This document shows positions 10,928 to 18,349 of a stretch of 48,935 bases of DNA, piece after piece (positions within the stretch are counted from its first letter, which is position 1; every line of letters starts with the position of its first letter). Made by a program: the position numbers and the translations under genes. The stretch is from assembly GCA_001914695.1 (NCBI GenBank), contig MNCZ01000105.1, positions 1-48,935 of the forward strand, read 5' to 3'. The notes below the pieces were generated by a model. It had not been told where the DNA came from. It saw nothing but the letters and a program-made list of their open reading frames with translations, and ran no database searches. This DNA comes from Gammaproteobacteria bacterium 13_2_20CM_66_19. Lineage in GTDB: Bacteria > Pseudomonadota > Gammaproteobacteria > Steroidobacterales > Steroidobacteraceae.

Positions 10928-11012
10928 TGGTGCGAAAGGAGAGACTCGAACTCTCACGGGTTTCCCCACTGGATTCTAAGTCCAGCGCGTCTACCAGTTC
11001 CGCCACTTTCGC
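10928..11012 (-). tRNA. tRNA-Leu (anticodon TAG), CCA encoded
   Basis: Class II tRNA on the minus strand, 85 bases: acceptor GCGAAAG/CTTTCGC, D arm with GGCGGAACTGGTAGACGC, anticodon stem CTGGA/TCCAG with anticodon TAG, a long variable arm around TGGGGAAACCCGT, T arm GAGAGTTCGAGTCTCTC, A discriminator, CCA. It lies 80 bases before tig in the same direction, an arrangement known in related bacteria. Confidence 0.95.
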
Positions 11013-11346
11013 CCGTGCCGTGCGCACCGGACGAGCCGGATGCGGCTACACCTGACGGCCGCGCGTCGGGGTGCGGGCGATTATAGCCGATGGAGCGCGG
11101 CTTCCTGCGCAGCGCCGTCGCTCGTCATCGTCGCCTGGTCTGTCTTGTAAGACATTGATTATCATAGCCGTACGAGACCGCGACCTGACAAGGTCTCCTT
11201 TCCCCTAACCCGGGTCCCGGGCTCGGTGATTGATTGGAAAAATGCGCAGCCGAACCGATGCTGCGCGGCGCGCCGAGCAACCCATCCCCACTCGGTTTTT
11301 CTGATGCAGGTGGGCGTCCGGCGGTCCGACAGTCCTCGAACTCCCC
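11013..11346. other. gene-free stretch upstream of tRNA-Leu
   Basis: No gene seen. It holds the region upstream of tRNA-Leu (with a TATAAT box) and the region downstream of the HEPN-like gene. No hairpin followed by a T run was found, so where HEPN transcription ends is unclear. The part beyond 11130 is less GC-rich than the surroundings. Confidence 0.5.
11080..11085 (-). promoter_or_regulatory. candidate -10 box of the tRNA-Leu promoter
   Basis: A perfect TATAAT on the minus strand, 68 bases before the tRNA-Leu 5' end, followed by a GC-rich discriminator (CGCCCGC), as in stringently controlled stable-RNA promoters. No good -35 lies 17 bases upstream, so only the -10 is proposed. Confidence 0.35.
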
Positions 11347-11892
11347 TTACTCGTCGAATTCACTGTCGAGTGAATGGCTTTGATCTTGTTCAGATGCGCG
11401 GCCGGCGTCCCTGTCACGATCGACACTTTTCCGGCCCTCGATTGCCTGCTGTCGTAACCGCAACCAATTTTCCCGCGCCTGACGTCGAGTCTCCTCTGGC
11501 GACGTTGGTTGCGGATGCGCGTCATTCCTCTCGATTTTTGAGGTAGCAACAGTTGGCTCCGAGACCTTGTCATCGTGACTCGGGTTGTGGTTTTTGTATT
11601 CTGCCGCGAGGGAGAGTTCATCAAGGGAAAATACGCGCTCGACGGTTTGAACGAAAAGTTCGGCTTTGCGGACAACCTCCCGCGCCTCCTTTAATTCAAT
11701 TTCGGCTCCGGTGTAATCCGCTTTTATCCGCAGTGATTCTATGCGGCTCAATTCGGCTCCGAGTTCTCGGTCAATCCGTCCTGATTGCACTGCGTGATTA
11801 CGGAAGGCTTCGACAACCCCGTTATGCGTCCGCGGCAGCTTGTCTTCGGCAACGCCGGCACGCAACAGTGCAGCCCGCGCGATGTCAAACAT
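11347..11892 (-). CDS. HEPN-domain protein, N-terminus frameshifted, with foreign-looking C-terminal tail
   Basis: The frame contains a HEPN core: SYYAMFDIARAALLRAG, then THNGVVEAFRNHAVQSGRIDRELG, SRIESLRIKADYTG and a long closing helix. HEPN proteins paired with MNT nucleotidyltransferases are RNase toxins or their relatives. The natural start should be ATG 11953, two bases after the stop of the MNT gene; it gives MAPFALMQA and then loses frame at about 11926. The HEPN frame itself is open upstream only to a TAA at 11935-11937, and the first usable ATG (11892) would remove the first helix. Residues after about 95 are not HEPN: a hydrophilic linker, then TRRQARENWLRLRQQAIEG and an acidic end, reminiscent of relaxase C-termini. 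Probably non-functional or altered. Confidence 0.6.
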   Translation of the reverse strand: MFDIARAALLRAGVAEDKLPRTHNGVVEAFRNHAVQSGRIDRELGAELSRIESLRIKADYTGAEIELKEAREVVRKAELFVQTVERVFSLDELSLAAEYKNHNPSHDDKVSEPTVATSKIERNDAHPQPTSPEETRRQARENWLRLRQQAIEGRKSVDRDRDAGRASEQDQSHSLDSEFDE

Positions 11893-11955
11893 CGCGTAAT
11901 AGGATCTGCTAACCGCGCTGTCGTATCGCCTGCATTAGCGCGAACGGCGCCATCC

Positions 11956-12291
11956 TCACAGCACTATCCCCTCGCGCTCGATAGTTCTGAGGAACCCTGG
12001 CCTGGGGAACTGTCCCGGATTTCGCCAATCTTCGATTGCAATGGGAACCGGTTGTACCATGATCCCCGTGTCGAGATACGCGTAATAGGCTAGTCCAGCG
12101 AGCATCATCAGTGTTTCACCATCGTTGCCACGTTCGTGAAGGATCAAGGCGACATCAGCATCGCTGTCCGGCCCGTGCTCTCCGCGCGCACGCGAGCCAA
12201 AAAGTATTGCTCGATCCACGCGTATATCAGCCGGAATCCGCGCAAGGAAGTCGCGTACAGCGCTCTCGGTATCTGGATCCAGGAATTTCAT
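11956..12291 (-). CDS. MNT-type nucleotidyltransferase, partner of the HEPN gene
   Basis: 111 residues. The polymerase-beta-like minimal nucleotidyltransferase motif is complete: AILFGSRARGEHGPDSDADVAL, that is GS followed by D-x-D, with a further acidic position expected in the strand after. In studied MNT-HEPN pairs this component is the antitoxin, which AMPylates the HEPN toxin. The start ATG 12291 lies 44 bases after the 3' end of tRNA-Lys on the same strand, so it may be read from the tRNA promoter. The gene is less GC-rich than the chromosome on either side, suggesting acquisition. Confidence 0.85.
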   Translation of the reverse strand: MKFLDPDTESAVRDFLARIPADIRVDRAILFGSRARGEHGPDSDADVALILHERGNDGETLMMLAGLAYYAYLDTGIMVQPVPIAIEDWRNPGQFPRPGFLRTIEREGIVL

Positions 12292-12334
12292 GACCAGTAT
12301 TTTGGCCTCTGCTGGCAGGCAGTGTTCGCAAAAT

Positions 12335-12410
12335 TGGTGGGCCGTGTAGGGATCGAACCTACGACCAAGAGATTAAGAGTCTCCTGCTCTACCAGCTGAG
12401 CTAACGGCCC
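12335..12410 (-). tRNA. tRNA-Lys (anticodon CTT), CCA encoded
   Basis: Minus-strand cloverleaf: acceptor GGGCCGT/ACGGCCC, D arm AGCTCAGCTGGTAGAGC, anticodon stem GGAGA/TCTCT with loop CTCTTAA and anticodon CTT, T arm GTAGGTTCGATCCCTAC, discriminator A, CCA. Last tRNA of the Arg-His-Lys series. Confidence 0.95.
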
Positions 12411-12420
12411 TGTTCTATTG

Positions 12421-12447
12421 GCCGAAATCGCCTGCGGCGATTTCGGC
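12421..12447. repeat. perfect 12-bp inverted repeat between tRNA-His and tRNA-Lys
   Basis: GCCGAAATCGCC and its exact complement flank a TGC loop. There is no T run on either strand, so it does not look like an ordinary intrinsic terminator. Together with a second hairpin 19 bases away it occupies most of the spacer. Confidence 0.75.
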
Positions 12448-12466
12448 GGACATCACTTCGTCGGCC

Positions 12467-12494
12467 GCGGGCAAAAGACGTGACTTTTGCCCGC
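12467..12494. repeat. perfect 11-bp inverted repeat between tRNA-His and tRNA-Lys
   Basis: GCGGGCAAAAG and CTTTTGCCCGC enclose a six-base loop ACGTGA. It is unrelated in sequence to the hairpin at 12421-12447. In the direction of tRNA transcription this hairpin comes first, 17 bases after the tRNA-His CCA end. Confidence 0.75.
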
Positions 12495-12510
12495 TGCGCA
12501 ATGCCCAAAT

Positions 12511-12587
12511 TGGGGTGGACGATGGGACTCGAACCCACGACAACCGGGATCACAACCCGGGGCTCTACCAACTGAGCTACGTCCACC
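12511..12587 (-). tRNA. tRNA-His (anticodon GTG), CCA encoded
   Basis: 77 bases with the extra 5' G(-1) opposite C73 that marks tRNA-His. Acceptor GTGGACG/CGTCCAC, anticodon stem CCGGG/CCCGG with loop TTGTGAT and anticodon GTG, T arm GTGGGTTCGAGTCCCAT, encoded CCA. Confidence 0.95.
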
Positions 12588-12613
12588 ATCTCGGCCCCAG
12601 GATTCCGCGCGGC

Positions 12614-12690
12614 TGGCGTGCCCGGCAGGACTCGAACCTGCGACCCTCGGCTTAGAAGGCCGATGCTCTATCCGCCTGAGCTACGGGCAC
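12614..12690 (-). tRNA. tRNA-Arg (anticodon TCT), CCA encoded
   Basis: 77 bases: acceptor GTGCCCG/CGGGCAC, D arm AGCTCAGGCGGATAGAGC, anticodon stem TCGGC/GCCGA with loop CTTCTAA and anticodon TCT, T arm GCAGGTTCGAGTCCTGC, discriminator G, CCA. First tRNA after the promoter at 12737-12766. Confidence 0.95.
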
Positions 12691-12736
12691 AATCCCAAAG
12701 GCACCCCTAGCCGGCCCCGCCGCACGGGGGGCGCGA

Positions 12737-12766
12737 ATCATACGTAAGCCTCTCTAGGAGCGTCAA
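12737..12766 (-). promoter_or_regulatory. promoter of the tRNA-Arg/His/Lys operon
   Basis: Minus strand: TTGACG (12766-12761), 18-base spacer, TATGAT (12742-12737), followed by a GC-rich discriminator. It lies about 47 bases before the tRNA-Arg 5' end. Good match and position; the MNT-HEPN genes downstream may also be read from it. Confidence 0.6.
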
Positions 12767-12966
12767 TTTGCGCCTGCCGCGGACTGGGCGGGCGCCTCTT
12801 GCATCGCGGAAGCCACTCCCGCAGCGGGGACAATAGCGCAGTGCGCGGCCCCTCGGGCGTTAGGGGTAAACCCGCCCCCAGTGCTGCGGCGCAGCCCCGG
12901 CCCGAGGTCTGCGCGCGCCCGCGCCTTTGCTAAACTCGCGAAAACTCGAATTCGGTCAGGTCATCG

Positions 12967-14097
12967 ATGAGGGATTCGCTCAGCGCCCGTCAGGGCGAGC
13001 TGGCTGCCGGCGGCACTCTGACGGATTCGAAGTCCGCGGTCGCCGCGCCGCGCGGCCCCGCGACTCCCGCTTTCGATGCCGCCACCACGGCGAGCGAAGT
13101 GGCGCTCGGGGAATTGCGACGGCTGCTCGGGGCCTGGCGTCAGCACGAGCCGGGGGCGCGCCTCGGACACGACCCCGAGGCGCTACACCAGCTGCGGGTC
13201 ACCACGCGCCGTATCGACGCAACCCTCGGGCTCTTCAGGCGCCAGCTGCCCGTGGCGCTGACGCACGCGCGCCGGACCGCCAAGAGCGTGCTGCGCACGC
13301 TCGGGGCCGCGCGCGACCTCGACGTGCAACTCGCGGAGCTCGCCCGCCACAGTCTGGCATTGCCCGAGAGCGAGCGCGCCGCGGTCGAGCCCTTGAGAGC
13401 TCGCCTCGAGAGCGAGCGGTGCCGCGCCCGCGCGCGCATGATCCGCGCGCTCGACTCCGAGCCGACGCGGCGGTGGCTCGAGGCGCTCACCGCGGCGAGC
13501 GCCGCCGCGCCTACCGCGGCCGGTGCGTTCGGCGAACGCGCCATGGTGGTCATGCCCGAGCGGGTGCGCCGCCGCTTCCGCAAGCTCCGGAACTCGGTCC
13601 GCGGGCTGCGCAGCAACTCGCCGATGGAGGACTATCACCTCGTCCGCCGTCGTGCGAAGCAGCTGCGCTATGCGATCGAGTCCGGCGCGCTCATGTTCGG
13701 TAAACCGGCGGAAGACGAGCTCAAGGCGCTGCGGCGTCTGCAGGATGAGCTCGGCGCGCACCAGGACGCCTACATGGCGCGCAATCGCCTCGCCGCGCTC
13801 GCGGCCGATCCGGCAAACGAGCTGCCCGCGGGAACCTTGTTCCTCATGGGCCGCCTGGCCGAGCGTCATGCGACGACCACCGCGCAGGCGCGCAAGAGCC
13901 TCACCCGCTCGTGGCGCAAGGTGCGCGGCCAGCGCTGGCGAGCCTTGCGCTCGAGACTCGGAGAGTTGCTCGACAACGCCCGCCAGGGGAGCAGTGCAGT
14001 GATCGCCGAGCCCGTCCCGGCCGCCTCCGCCCCCACGCTCGCTGCCGGCTACCCTCACCCCGCGCCCGAGCCGCAGCCGCACCCGCTCGAGCACTGA
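12967..14097 (+). CDS. CHAD-domain protein
   Basis: 376 residues. The CHAD domain, a helical fold rich in conserved basic residues and His, is visible as two related halves: EALHQLRVTTRRIDATLGLF (about residue 75) and DYHLVRRRAKQLRYAIES (about 225). Proteins of this family bind polyphosphate or act near it. There is no CYTH triphosphatase domain here. A Pro/His-rich tail closes the protein. The next gene, sixA, starts 21 bases later and points the same way; CHAD and SixA neighbours are frequent, suggesting a shared phosphate role. An extended -10-like TTTGCTAAACT lies near 12927. Confidence 0.88.
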   Translation: MRDSLSARQGELAAGGTLTDSKSAVAAPRGPATPAFDAATTASEVALGELRRLLGAWRQHEPGARLGHDPEALHQLRVTTRRIDATLGLFRRQLPVALTHARRTAKSVLRTLGAARDLDVQLAELARHSLALPESERAAVEPLRARLESERCRARARMIRALDSEPTRRWLEALTAASAAAPTAAGAFGERAMVVMPERVRRRFRKLRNSVRGLRSNSPMEDYHLVRRRAKQLRYAIESGALMFGKPAEDELKALRRLQDELGAHQDAYMARNRLAALAADPANELPAGTLFLMGRLAERHATTTAQARKSLTRSWRKVRGQRWRALRSRLGELLDNARQGSSAVIAEPVPAASAPTLAAGYPHPAPEPQPHPLEH

Positions 14098-14118
14098 GCG
14101 CGAGCGCACCGCGCGCGC

Positions 14119-14616
14119 ATGCAGCTGCTCGTCGTCCGACATGCCGTCGCTTTCGAACGCAGCGCCACGCGCTGGCCTGACGATGCCGAGCGGCCGCTCA
14201 CGCCCGAGGGCGCCGAACGGGCGCGCAAGGCCGCGCTCGGACTGAAGCGCATCGCCGACCCGCCGGCGCGCGTGCTGGCAAGCCCGCTCAGCCGCGCACA
14301 GGAGACCGCCGCGATCCTCACACGATTAGCGGGCTGGCCCGAGGCGAGCGTCTGTGTGCAGCTCCTGCCGGGAGCGTCCCCCGAGGAGTTGCTGGCGCTG
14401 CTCGCGCGCACCCGCGACCGCAGCATTGCGGTGGTCGGGCATGAGCCGGCGGTCGGGCGGCTCCTCGCCATGTGCCTTCCGGGCGGGGTGGGCGCGACGG
14501 CTTTCGAGATGAAGAAGATGGGGGTGGCGCTGCTCGAATTTCCGGGAGCGGCGCGCGCCGGGCGCGGCCGGCTCGTGTGGCTGCTGCCGCCCAAGGCTCT
14601 GCGCGCGGCGCGCTAG
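14119..14616 (+). CDS. sixA: SixA-type phosphohistidine phosphatase
   Basis: 165 residues of the histidine phosphatase family. The catalytic RH motif is at Arg7-His8 (LLVVRHAVA), the second Arg region in VLASPLSRAQETAAIL, and the second catalytic His in VVGHEPAVGRLL. In E. coli SixA removes phosphate from phosphohistidine on the nitrogen phosphotransferase system protein NPr and, earlier, was reported to act on ArcB. It probably forms an operon with the CHAD gene and ends 19 bases before the convergent emrB. Confidence 0.9.
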   Translation: MQLLVVRHAVAFERSATRWPDDAERPLTPEGAERARKAALGLKRIADPPARVLASPLSRAQETAAILTRLAGWPEASVCVQLLPGASPEELLALLARTRDRSIAVVGHEPAVGRLLAMCLPGGVGATAFEMKKMGVALLEFPGAARAGRGRLVWLLPPKALRAAR

Positions 14617-14635
14617 GGGCCGCGGCTCGGTCGTG

Positions 14636-16231
14636 TCAGTGGGCGCCCGCGGCGGCCGCGCCGGCCGCCGCCGCGCGCACTGGCCGCGCCAGCCACACGA
14701 GCGCGATCAGTGCGATGAAGAGCATCCCGGAGACGTAGAAGATGTCGTCCGCCGACAGCATGAACGCCTGCGCGTCGACCAGTCGGTTGAGGGCTGCATA
14801 GCTCTGGTCCGGGCCCATGCCGCTCCCGTGCAGGGTGCCGAGCGCCTGCGCGGTCACCGGATTATTGGGGCTCAGATGCTCGACGAGCTGCGCGTGGTGC
14901 AGCGTCGCGCGCCGGTCCCACAACGTCGTGGTGATCGAGGTGCCGAAGGCCCCGGCAGTGATGCGCGCGAAGTTGAACAGCCCCGAGGCGGCCGGGATGC
15001 GCTCCGGCGCCAATCCCGACAGCGAGATCGAGACCAGTGGAATGAAGAATGCCGCCATGGCCGCGCCCTGGATCACGGTCGGCAGCATCAGCGTGGTGAT
15101 GGTGGCGTCGGTGTTGAAGTGTGCCCGCATGAACAGCACCAGCGCGAATATCGCGAACGAAACGGTCACGAAAATGCGCGGATCGACGCGGTCGTTGAAG
15201 CGACCCACGACCGGGCTGAGGAGGATCGCGAGGAATCCCACCGGAGCGAGCACCCAGCCGGCGAGCGTCGCGGTATAGCCCATGTACTGCTGTAGCCACA
15301 GCGGCAGCAGCACCACGTTGCCGAAGAACAGGCCGTAGGCAAAGAGCATCGCGATCGTGCTGACGGTGAAGTTGCGGCCGCGGAACAGCGACAGATCGAC
15401 GATCGGGTGCTCCTCGGTGAGCTCCCAGATCAGAAATACCGCAAATCCGACCACGGCCACACAGGCGAGCGTCACGATCGCCGCGGAGTTGAACCAGTCG
15501 AGATCCTTGCCCTTGTCGAGCATCACCTGCATCGCCCCGACCCAGATCATGAGGAGCGAAAGACCCACCGCGTCCACCGGCACTTTGGCCGTGGGGGTCT
15601 CGCGGCGGCGATAGATCGCCCAGGTCGCGAGCGCGGCGGCGATGCCGACCGGCACGTTGATGTAGAAGATCCACGGCCAGGCGATGTTGTCGGTGATCCA
15701 CCCGCCGAGCACCGGGCCTACCACCGGCGCGACCAGCGTCGTGATCGACCACATGGCCAGCGCCGTGCCCGCACGGTTCTTCGGGTAGCTCGCGAGCAGC
15801 AGCGCCTGCGAGAGCGGAATCATCGGGCCCGCGACCGCCCCCTGGAACACGCGAGCGAGGATGAGCATCGAAAGGTTGGGCGCCGCAGCGCAGAGGATCG
15901 AGGCGATGACGAAGAGCACCACCGCGCCGGTGAACAGCTTCACCTGGCCAAAGCGGCGGGTCAGCCAGCCGGTGAGCGGAACCGAGATGCCGTTCGCGAC
16001 GGCAAATGAGGTGATCACCCAGGTGCCCTGATCGGGCGAGACACCGAGATCGCCCGCGATCGCGGGGATCGACACGTTGGCGATCGAGGTGTCGAGCACG
16101 TTCATGAAGGTGGCGAGCGACAGCGCCACGGTGCCGAGAGCCAGCGTCGAGCCGGTGAGCGGCGGCGGCGGGGCGGGCGCTCCCCGTGGAGCGCCGCCTG
16201 CCACCGGTCTGTCAGCATTCTCGGCCGGCAT
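14636..16231 (-). CDS. emrB: DHA2-family drug efflux transporter, EmrB-like
   Basis: 531 residues, the normal length for the 14-helix branch of the major facilitator family. The first helix carries LATFMNVLDTSIANVSIP and motif A follows as GWLTRRFGQVKLFT; the branch motif LDKGKDLDWF lies in the central loop. It uses the proton gradient to expel lipophilic compounds. It starts 11 bases after the emrA stop on the same strand, so EmrA and EmrB are an operon and would work with a TolC-type outer channel, which is not in this window. Confidence 0.95.
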   Translation of the reverse strand: MPAENADRPVAGGAPRGAPAPPPPLTGSTLALGTVALSLATFMNVLDTSIANVSIPAIAGDLGVSPDQGTWVITSFAVANGISVPLTGWLTRRFGQVKLFTGAVVLFVIASILCAAAPNLSMLILARVFQGAVAGPMIPLSQALLLASYPKNRAGTALAMWSITTLVAPVVGPVLGGWITDNIAWPWIFYINVPVGIAAALATWAIYRRRETPTAKVPVDAVGLSLLMIWVGAMQVMLDKGKDLDWFNSAAIVTLACVAVVGFAVFLIWELTEEHPIVDLSLFRGRNFTVSTIAMLFAYGLFFGNVVLLPLWLQQYMGYTATLAGWVLAPVGFLAILLSPVVGRFNDRVDPRIFVTVSFAIFALVLFMRAHFNTDATITTLMLPTVIQGAAMAAFFIPLVSISLSGLAPERIPAASGLFNFARITAGAFGTSITTTLWDRRATLHHAQLVEHLSPNNPVTAQALGTLHGSGMGPDQSYAALNRLVDAQAFMLSADDIFYVSGMLFIALIALVWLARPVRAAAAGAAAAGAH

Positions 16232-16242
16232 TGCCTTGGGTC

Positions 16243-17535
16243 CTAGTCCACGCTCGGCTGCTGCGCCGCGCCCGCATGCAGCCGCAGCGGGACCCCTGCC
16301 GAAGGTGAGCTCGCGAGCAGTTTACGATCCGGTGTCGAGCGCTCCGCGGCGGCGCGCGCCGACGCGGACTGGTTGGCGGCGATGATGGCCGCAACGCGCG
16401 CATCGGCGAGCGCGTCGCTTGAGTCGAACACGTCGGTTGACCAGGCCGCGGAAGCGCCGGCGAGCTGCGGGAGGCGCGCGCCCTCGCCGCCTCGCACGTC
16501 CACGTCCGCTTTCATGGAAAGCCCGATCTGCAGCGGGTGCGCGGCCACCTCGCGCGGATCGAGCGCAATGCGCACCGGCACGCGCTGCACGATCTTGATC
16601 CAGTTGCCGGTGGCATTCTGCGCGGGCAGGAGCGCGAAGGCCGAGCCGGTGCCGGCGCCGAAGCCGGCCACTTTGCCGTGGAATACGGTGCTAGCGCCGT
16701 AGAGGTCGGCGGTGAGCGCCACGGGCTGGCCGACGCGCATGCGCGCGAGCTGCGGCTCCTTGAAGTTGGCATCCACCCAGACCTGCTCGAGCGGCACCAC
16801 CGCCATCAGCGCCGTGCCCGGGCTCACGCGCTGCCCGAGCTGCACGTTGCGCCGGGCGACGAAGCCCGACACGGGCGCCGGCAGCTCGGTGCGCGCCAGG
16901 GTGAGGTACGCGTTGCGCACCGCGGCGGCGGCATCCCGCACCTGCGGATGATCCTTGAGGGTCGTGCCGTCGACGCGCGCGCGGTTGGCGGCGAGCTGCT
17001 GCTGGGCCGCGAGGAGCGCCGCCTGCGAGGCCTTCACCGCATCGATCGCGTGCTGCAGCTCCTCTCCCGAGACCGCGCCCGAGGTGCCGAGGCGCTGGCG
17101 CCGTGCGAGATCGCTCTGCGCGGCGGCGAGGTCCGTCTGGCGCTGCTGCACGGCGGCCTCGAGCTGCGCGCTGGTGGCGAAGAGGTTGCGCACGTCGCGC
17201 ACCGTGCGGGCGAGCTGGGCCTCGGCCTGATCGAGCGCGACCTTGGCGTCGGCCTGGTCGAGGCGCACCAGCGCCTGTCCGGTCTTCACGAACTGCGTGT
17301 CATCGGCGCCGATGCCGACGACCGTGCCTGGGATCTGCGGGGTGATCTGGACTACGTTGCCCCCGACATAGGCGTCGTCGGTCGTCTGGTGGTAGCGCAG
17401 AACCTGCGCCCAGTACGCGGTGTAGACGAGAGCGACGGCGAGAAAGCCGCCGACGATCCCGGCCAACCAGCGCCAGCGCCGGCTGCTCTTCGAGGGCTGG
17501 GTACCGTTGCGGGCGTTGTCGGTCTGCGTGCTCAT
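16243..17535 (-). CDS. emrA: membrane fusion protein of the efflux pump, EmrA-like
   Basis: 430 residues. One N-terminal membrane anchor (about residues 24-45, LAGIVGGFLAVALVYTAYWA) follows a charged cytoplasmic start. Then come the biotinyl-lipoyl-like half (TTDDAYVGGNVVQITPQIPG), a long coiled-coil hairpin, and the second lipoyl half with APVSGFVARRNVQLGQRVSPG. This is the HlyD/EmrA order. The C-terminal part after about residue 350 is longer than in E. coli EmrA and rich in Ala/Ser. It bridges EmrB to the outer membrane channel. The ATG at 17535 has an AAAGGA ribosome site. Its promoter carries the MarR operator. Confidence 0.95.
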   Translation of the reverse strand: MSTQTDNARNGTQPSKSSRRWRWLAGIVGGFLAVALVYTAYWAQVLRYHQTTDDAYVGGNVVQITPQIPGTVVGIGADDTQFVKTGQALVRLDQADAKVALDQAEAQLARTVRDVRNLFATSAQLEAAVQQRQTDLAAAQSDLARRQRLGTSGAVSGEELQHAIDAVKASQAALLAAQQQLAANRARVDGTTLKDHPQVRDAAAAVRNAYLTLARTELPAPVSGFVARRNVQLGQRVSPGTALMAVVPLEQVWVDANFKEPQLARMRVGQPVALTADLYGASTVFHGKVAGFGAGTGSAFALLPAQNATGNWIKIVQRVPVRIALDPREVAAHPLQIGLSMKADVDVRGGEGARLPQLAGASAAWSTDVFDSSDALADARVAAIIAANQSASARAAAERSTPDRKLLASSPSAGVPLRLHAGAAQQPSVD

Positions 17536-17573
17536 GTGAGTCCTTTACCGTTATCCGCTGTCTTTGCCGTGGC

Positions 17574-17602
17574 TATTAATGCCTAGGCAAATATCAGTGC
17601 AA
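17574..17602 (-). promoter_or_regulatory. emrAB promoter with MarR operator in the spacer
   Basis: Minus strand: TTGCAC (17602-17597), 17 bases, TTAATA (17579-17574). The perfect palindrome TGCCTAGGCA (17580-17589) fills the part of the spacer next to the -10. The same palindrome occurs in the marR promoter, so it is very likely the repressor site. Confidence 0.6.
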
Positions 17603-17651
17603 AAAAACCCGTCTCGTCCTGTCGAAGACAGATCGCCGCTCGGCTGCCGTT

Positions 17652-18101
17652 TCAGGCGGTGGCGCGCGCCGGCTGGGGTTGCGCGTTCTCGAGCATGCGG
17701 GTGAGGAAACCCTCGAGCTGCCGCGCTTCGGCCTTGGTGAAGCCGCGCAGGAACCGGTTCGCCACCGTCATAGAGATCTCGCGCATGCGCGGCCAGGCGG
17801 CGCGCCCCTCGTCCGTGAGCTCGAGGTGCATCAGGCGGCGGTCCACCGCGCTCCGGCTACGCCGGATCAAGCCCTTGCTCTCGAGCCGATCCAGCATCCG
17901 CGTCATGGCGCCGGCGTCGTAGGAGATGCCCTTACACAGATCCGATGCCGACATCGGCCCCTCCGCCTTCGCCAGATTCGCGATGATGATGAACTGCGCC
18001 GCACTCAACTCGAGCGGGGCGAGCCGGCGGTCGTTCTCGAGCTCCTTGGCTGGTACGTCGCGCTGTCGTAAATGTCGCCCATTCCGAAGCTCCTTGAACA
18101 T
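17652..18101 (-). CDS. MarR-family regulator of the EmrAB pump
   Basis: 149 residues with the MarR winged helix: LSAAQFIIIANLAK, then the recognition region SASDLCKGISYDAGAMTRMLDRLESKGLI and the wing RRSRSAVDRRLMHLELTDEG. The flanking helices form the dimer interface and ligand pocket. The gene lies upstream of emrA in the same direction with about 115 bases between. Both promoters carry the same palindrome, so it most likely represses itself and the pump and is released by pump substrates. GGAGGGGAG directly precedes ATG 18101. Confidence 0.93.
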   Translation of the reverse strand: MFKELRNGRHLRQRDVPAKELENDRRLAPLELSAAQFIIIANLAKAEGPMSASDLCKGISYDAGAMTRMLDRLESKGLIRRSRSAVDRRLMHLELTDEGRAAWPRMREISMTVANRFLRGFTKAEARQLEGFLTRMLENAQPQPARATA

Positions 18102-18145
18102 CTCCCCTCCGGGGGACTCAGGTCCCTGCCGGCGGATTGACGCGT

Positions 18146-18174
18146 ATAATACTTGCCTAGGCTGTAATTGTCAA
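18146..18174 (-). promoter_or_regulatory. marR promoter with operator in the spacer
   Basis: Minus strand: TTGACA (18174-18169), 17-base spacer, TATTAT (18151-18146). The spacer contains TTGCCTAGGCTG (18153-18164), nearly the palindrome of the emrAB promoter. A consensus -35 with ideal spacing makes this one of the best promoters in the window. Confidence 0.7.
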
Positions 18175-18182
18175 GGCTTTAA

Positions 18183-18194
18183 TTGCCCGGGCAG
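18183..18194. promoter_or_regulatory. second MarR operator-like palindrome upstream of marR
   Basis: TTGCCCGGGCAG, with the perfect core TGCCCGGGCA, differs from the other two copies only in the central bases. It lies 8 bases upstream of the marR -35 box and could be an auxiliary site. Confidence 0.45.
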
Positions 18195-18282
18195 TGCCAG
18201 ACCGGGCCGGGCGCGGGCGCGCCGGCTGGCCCCCCGCGCAACGCTTGGTCGCCCCTGGTGTCACTTACCCGTCTAACCCTGG

Positions 18283-18333
18283 TTTACATGCCCTACGCCA
18301 GCGGTTAGCATGGACGTATAGACACGCGTCTAT
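18283..18333 (+). promoter_or_regulatory. vapBC promoter and operator
   Basis: TTTACA (18283-18288), 17 bases, TAGCAT (18306-18311). Just downstream, where transcription should begin, lies the inverted repeat ATAGAC-ACGC-GTCTAT (18318-18333). VapB-VapC complexes repress their own operon by binding such repeats. Confidence 0.55.
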
Positions 18334-18349
18334 CTTTATATACTATTGT

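Noticed and set aside
12421..12494. Intrinsic terminators in the tRNA spacer
   Set aside because: Perfect stems are present but no T run follows on either strand, and tRNA-Lys lies downstream.
18194..18349. Longer VapB start at 18194
   Set aside because: It would translate through a good promoter and the operator palindrome; the family N-terminus begins at 18350.
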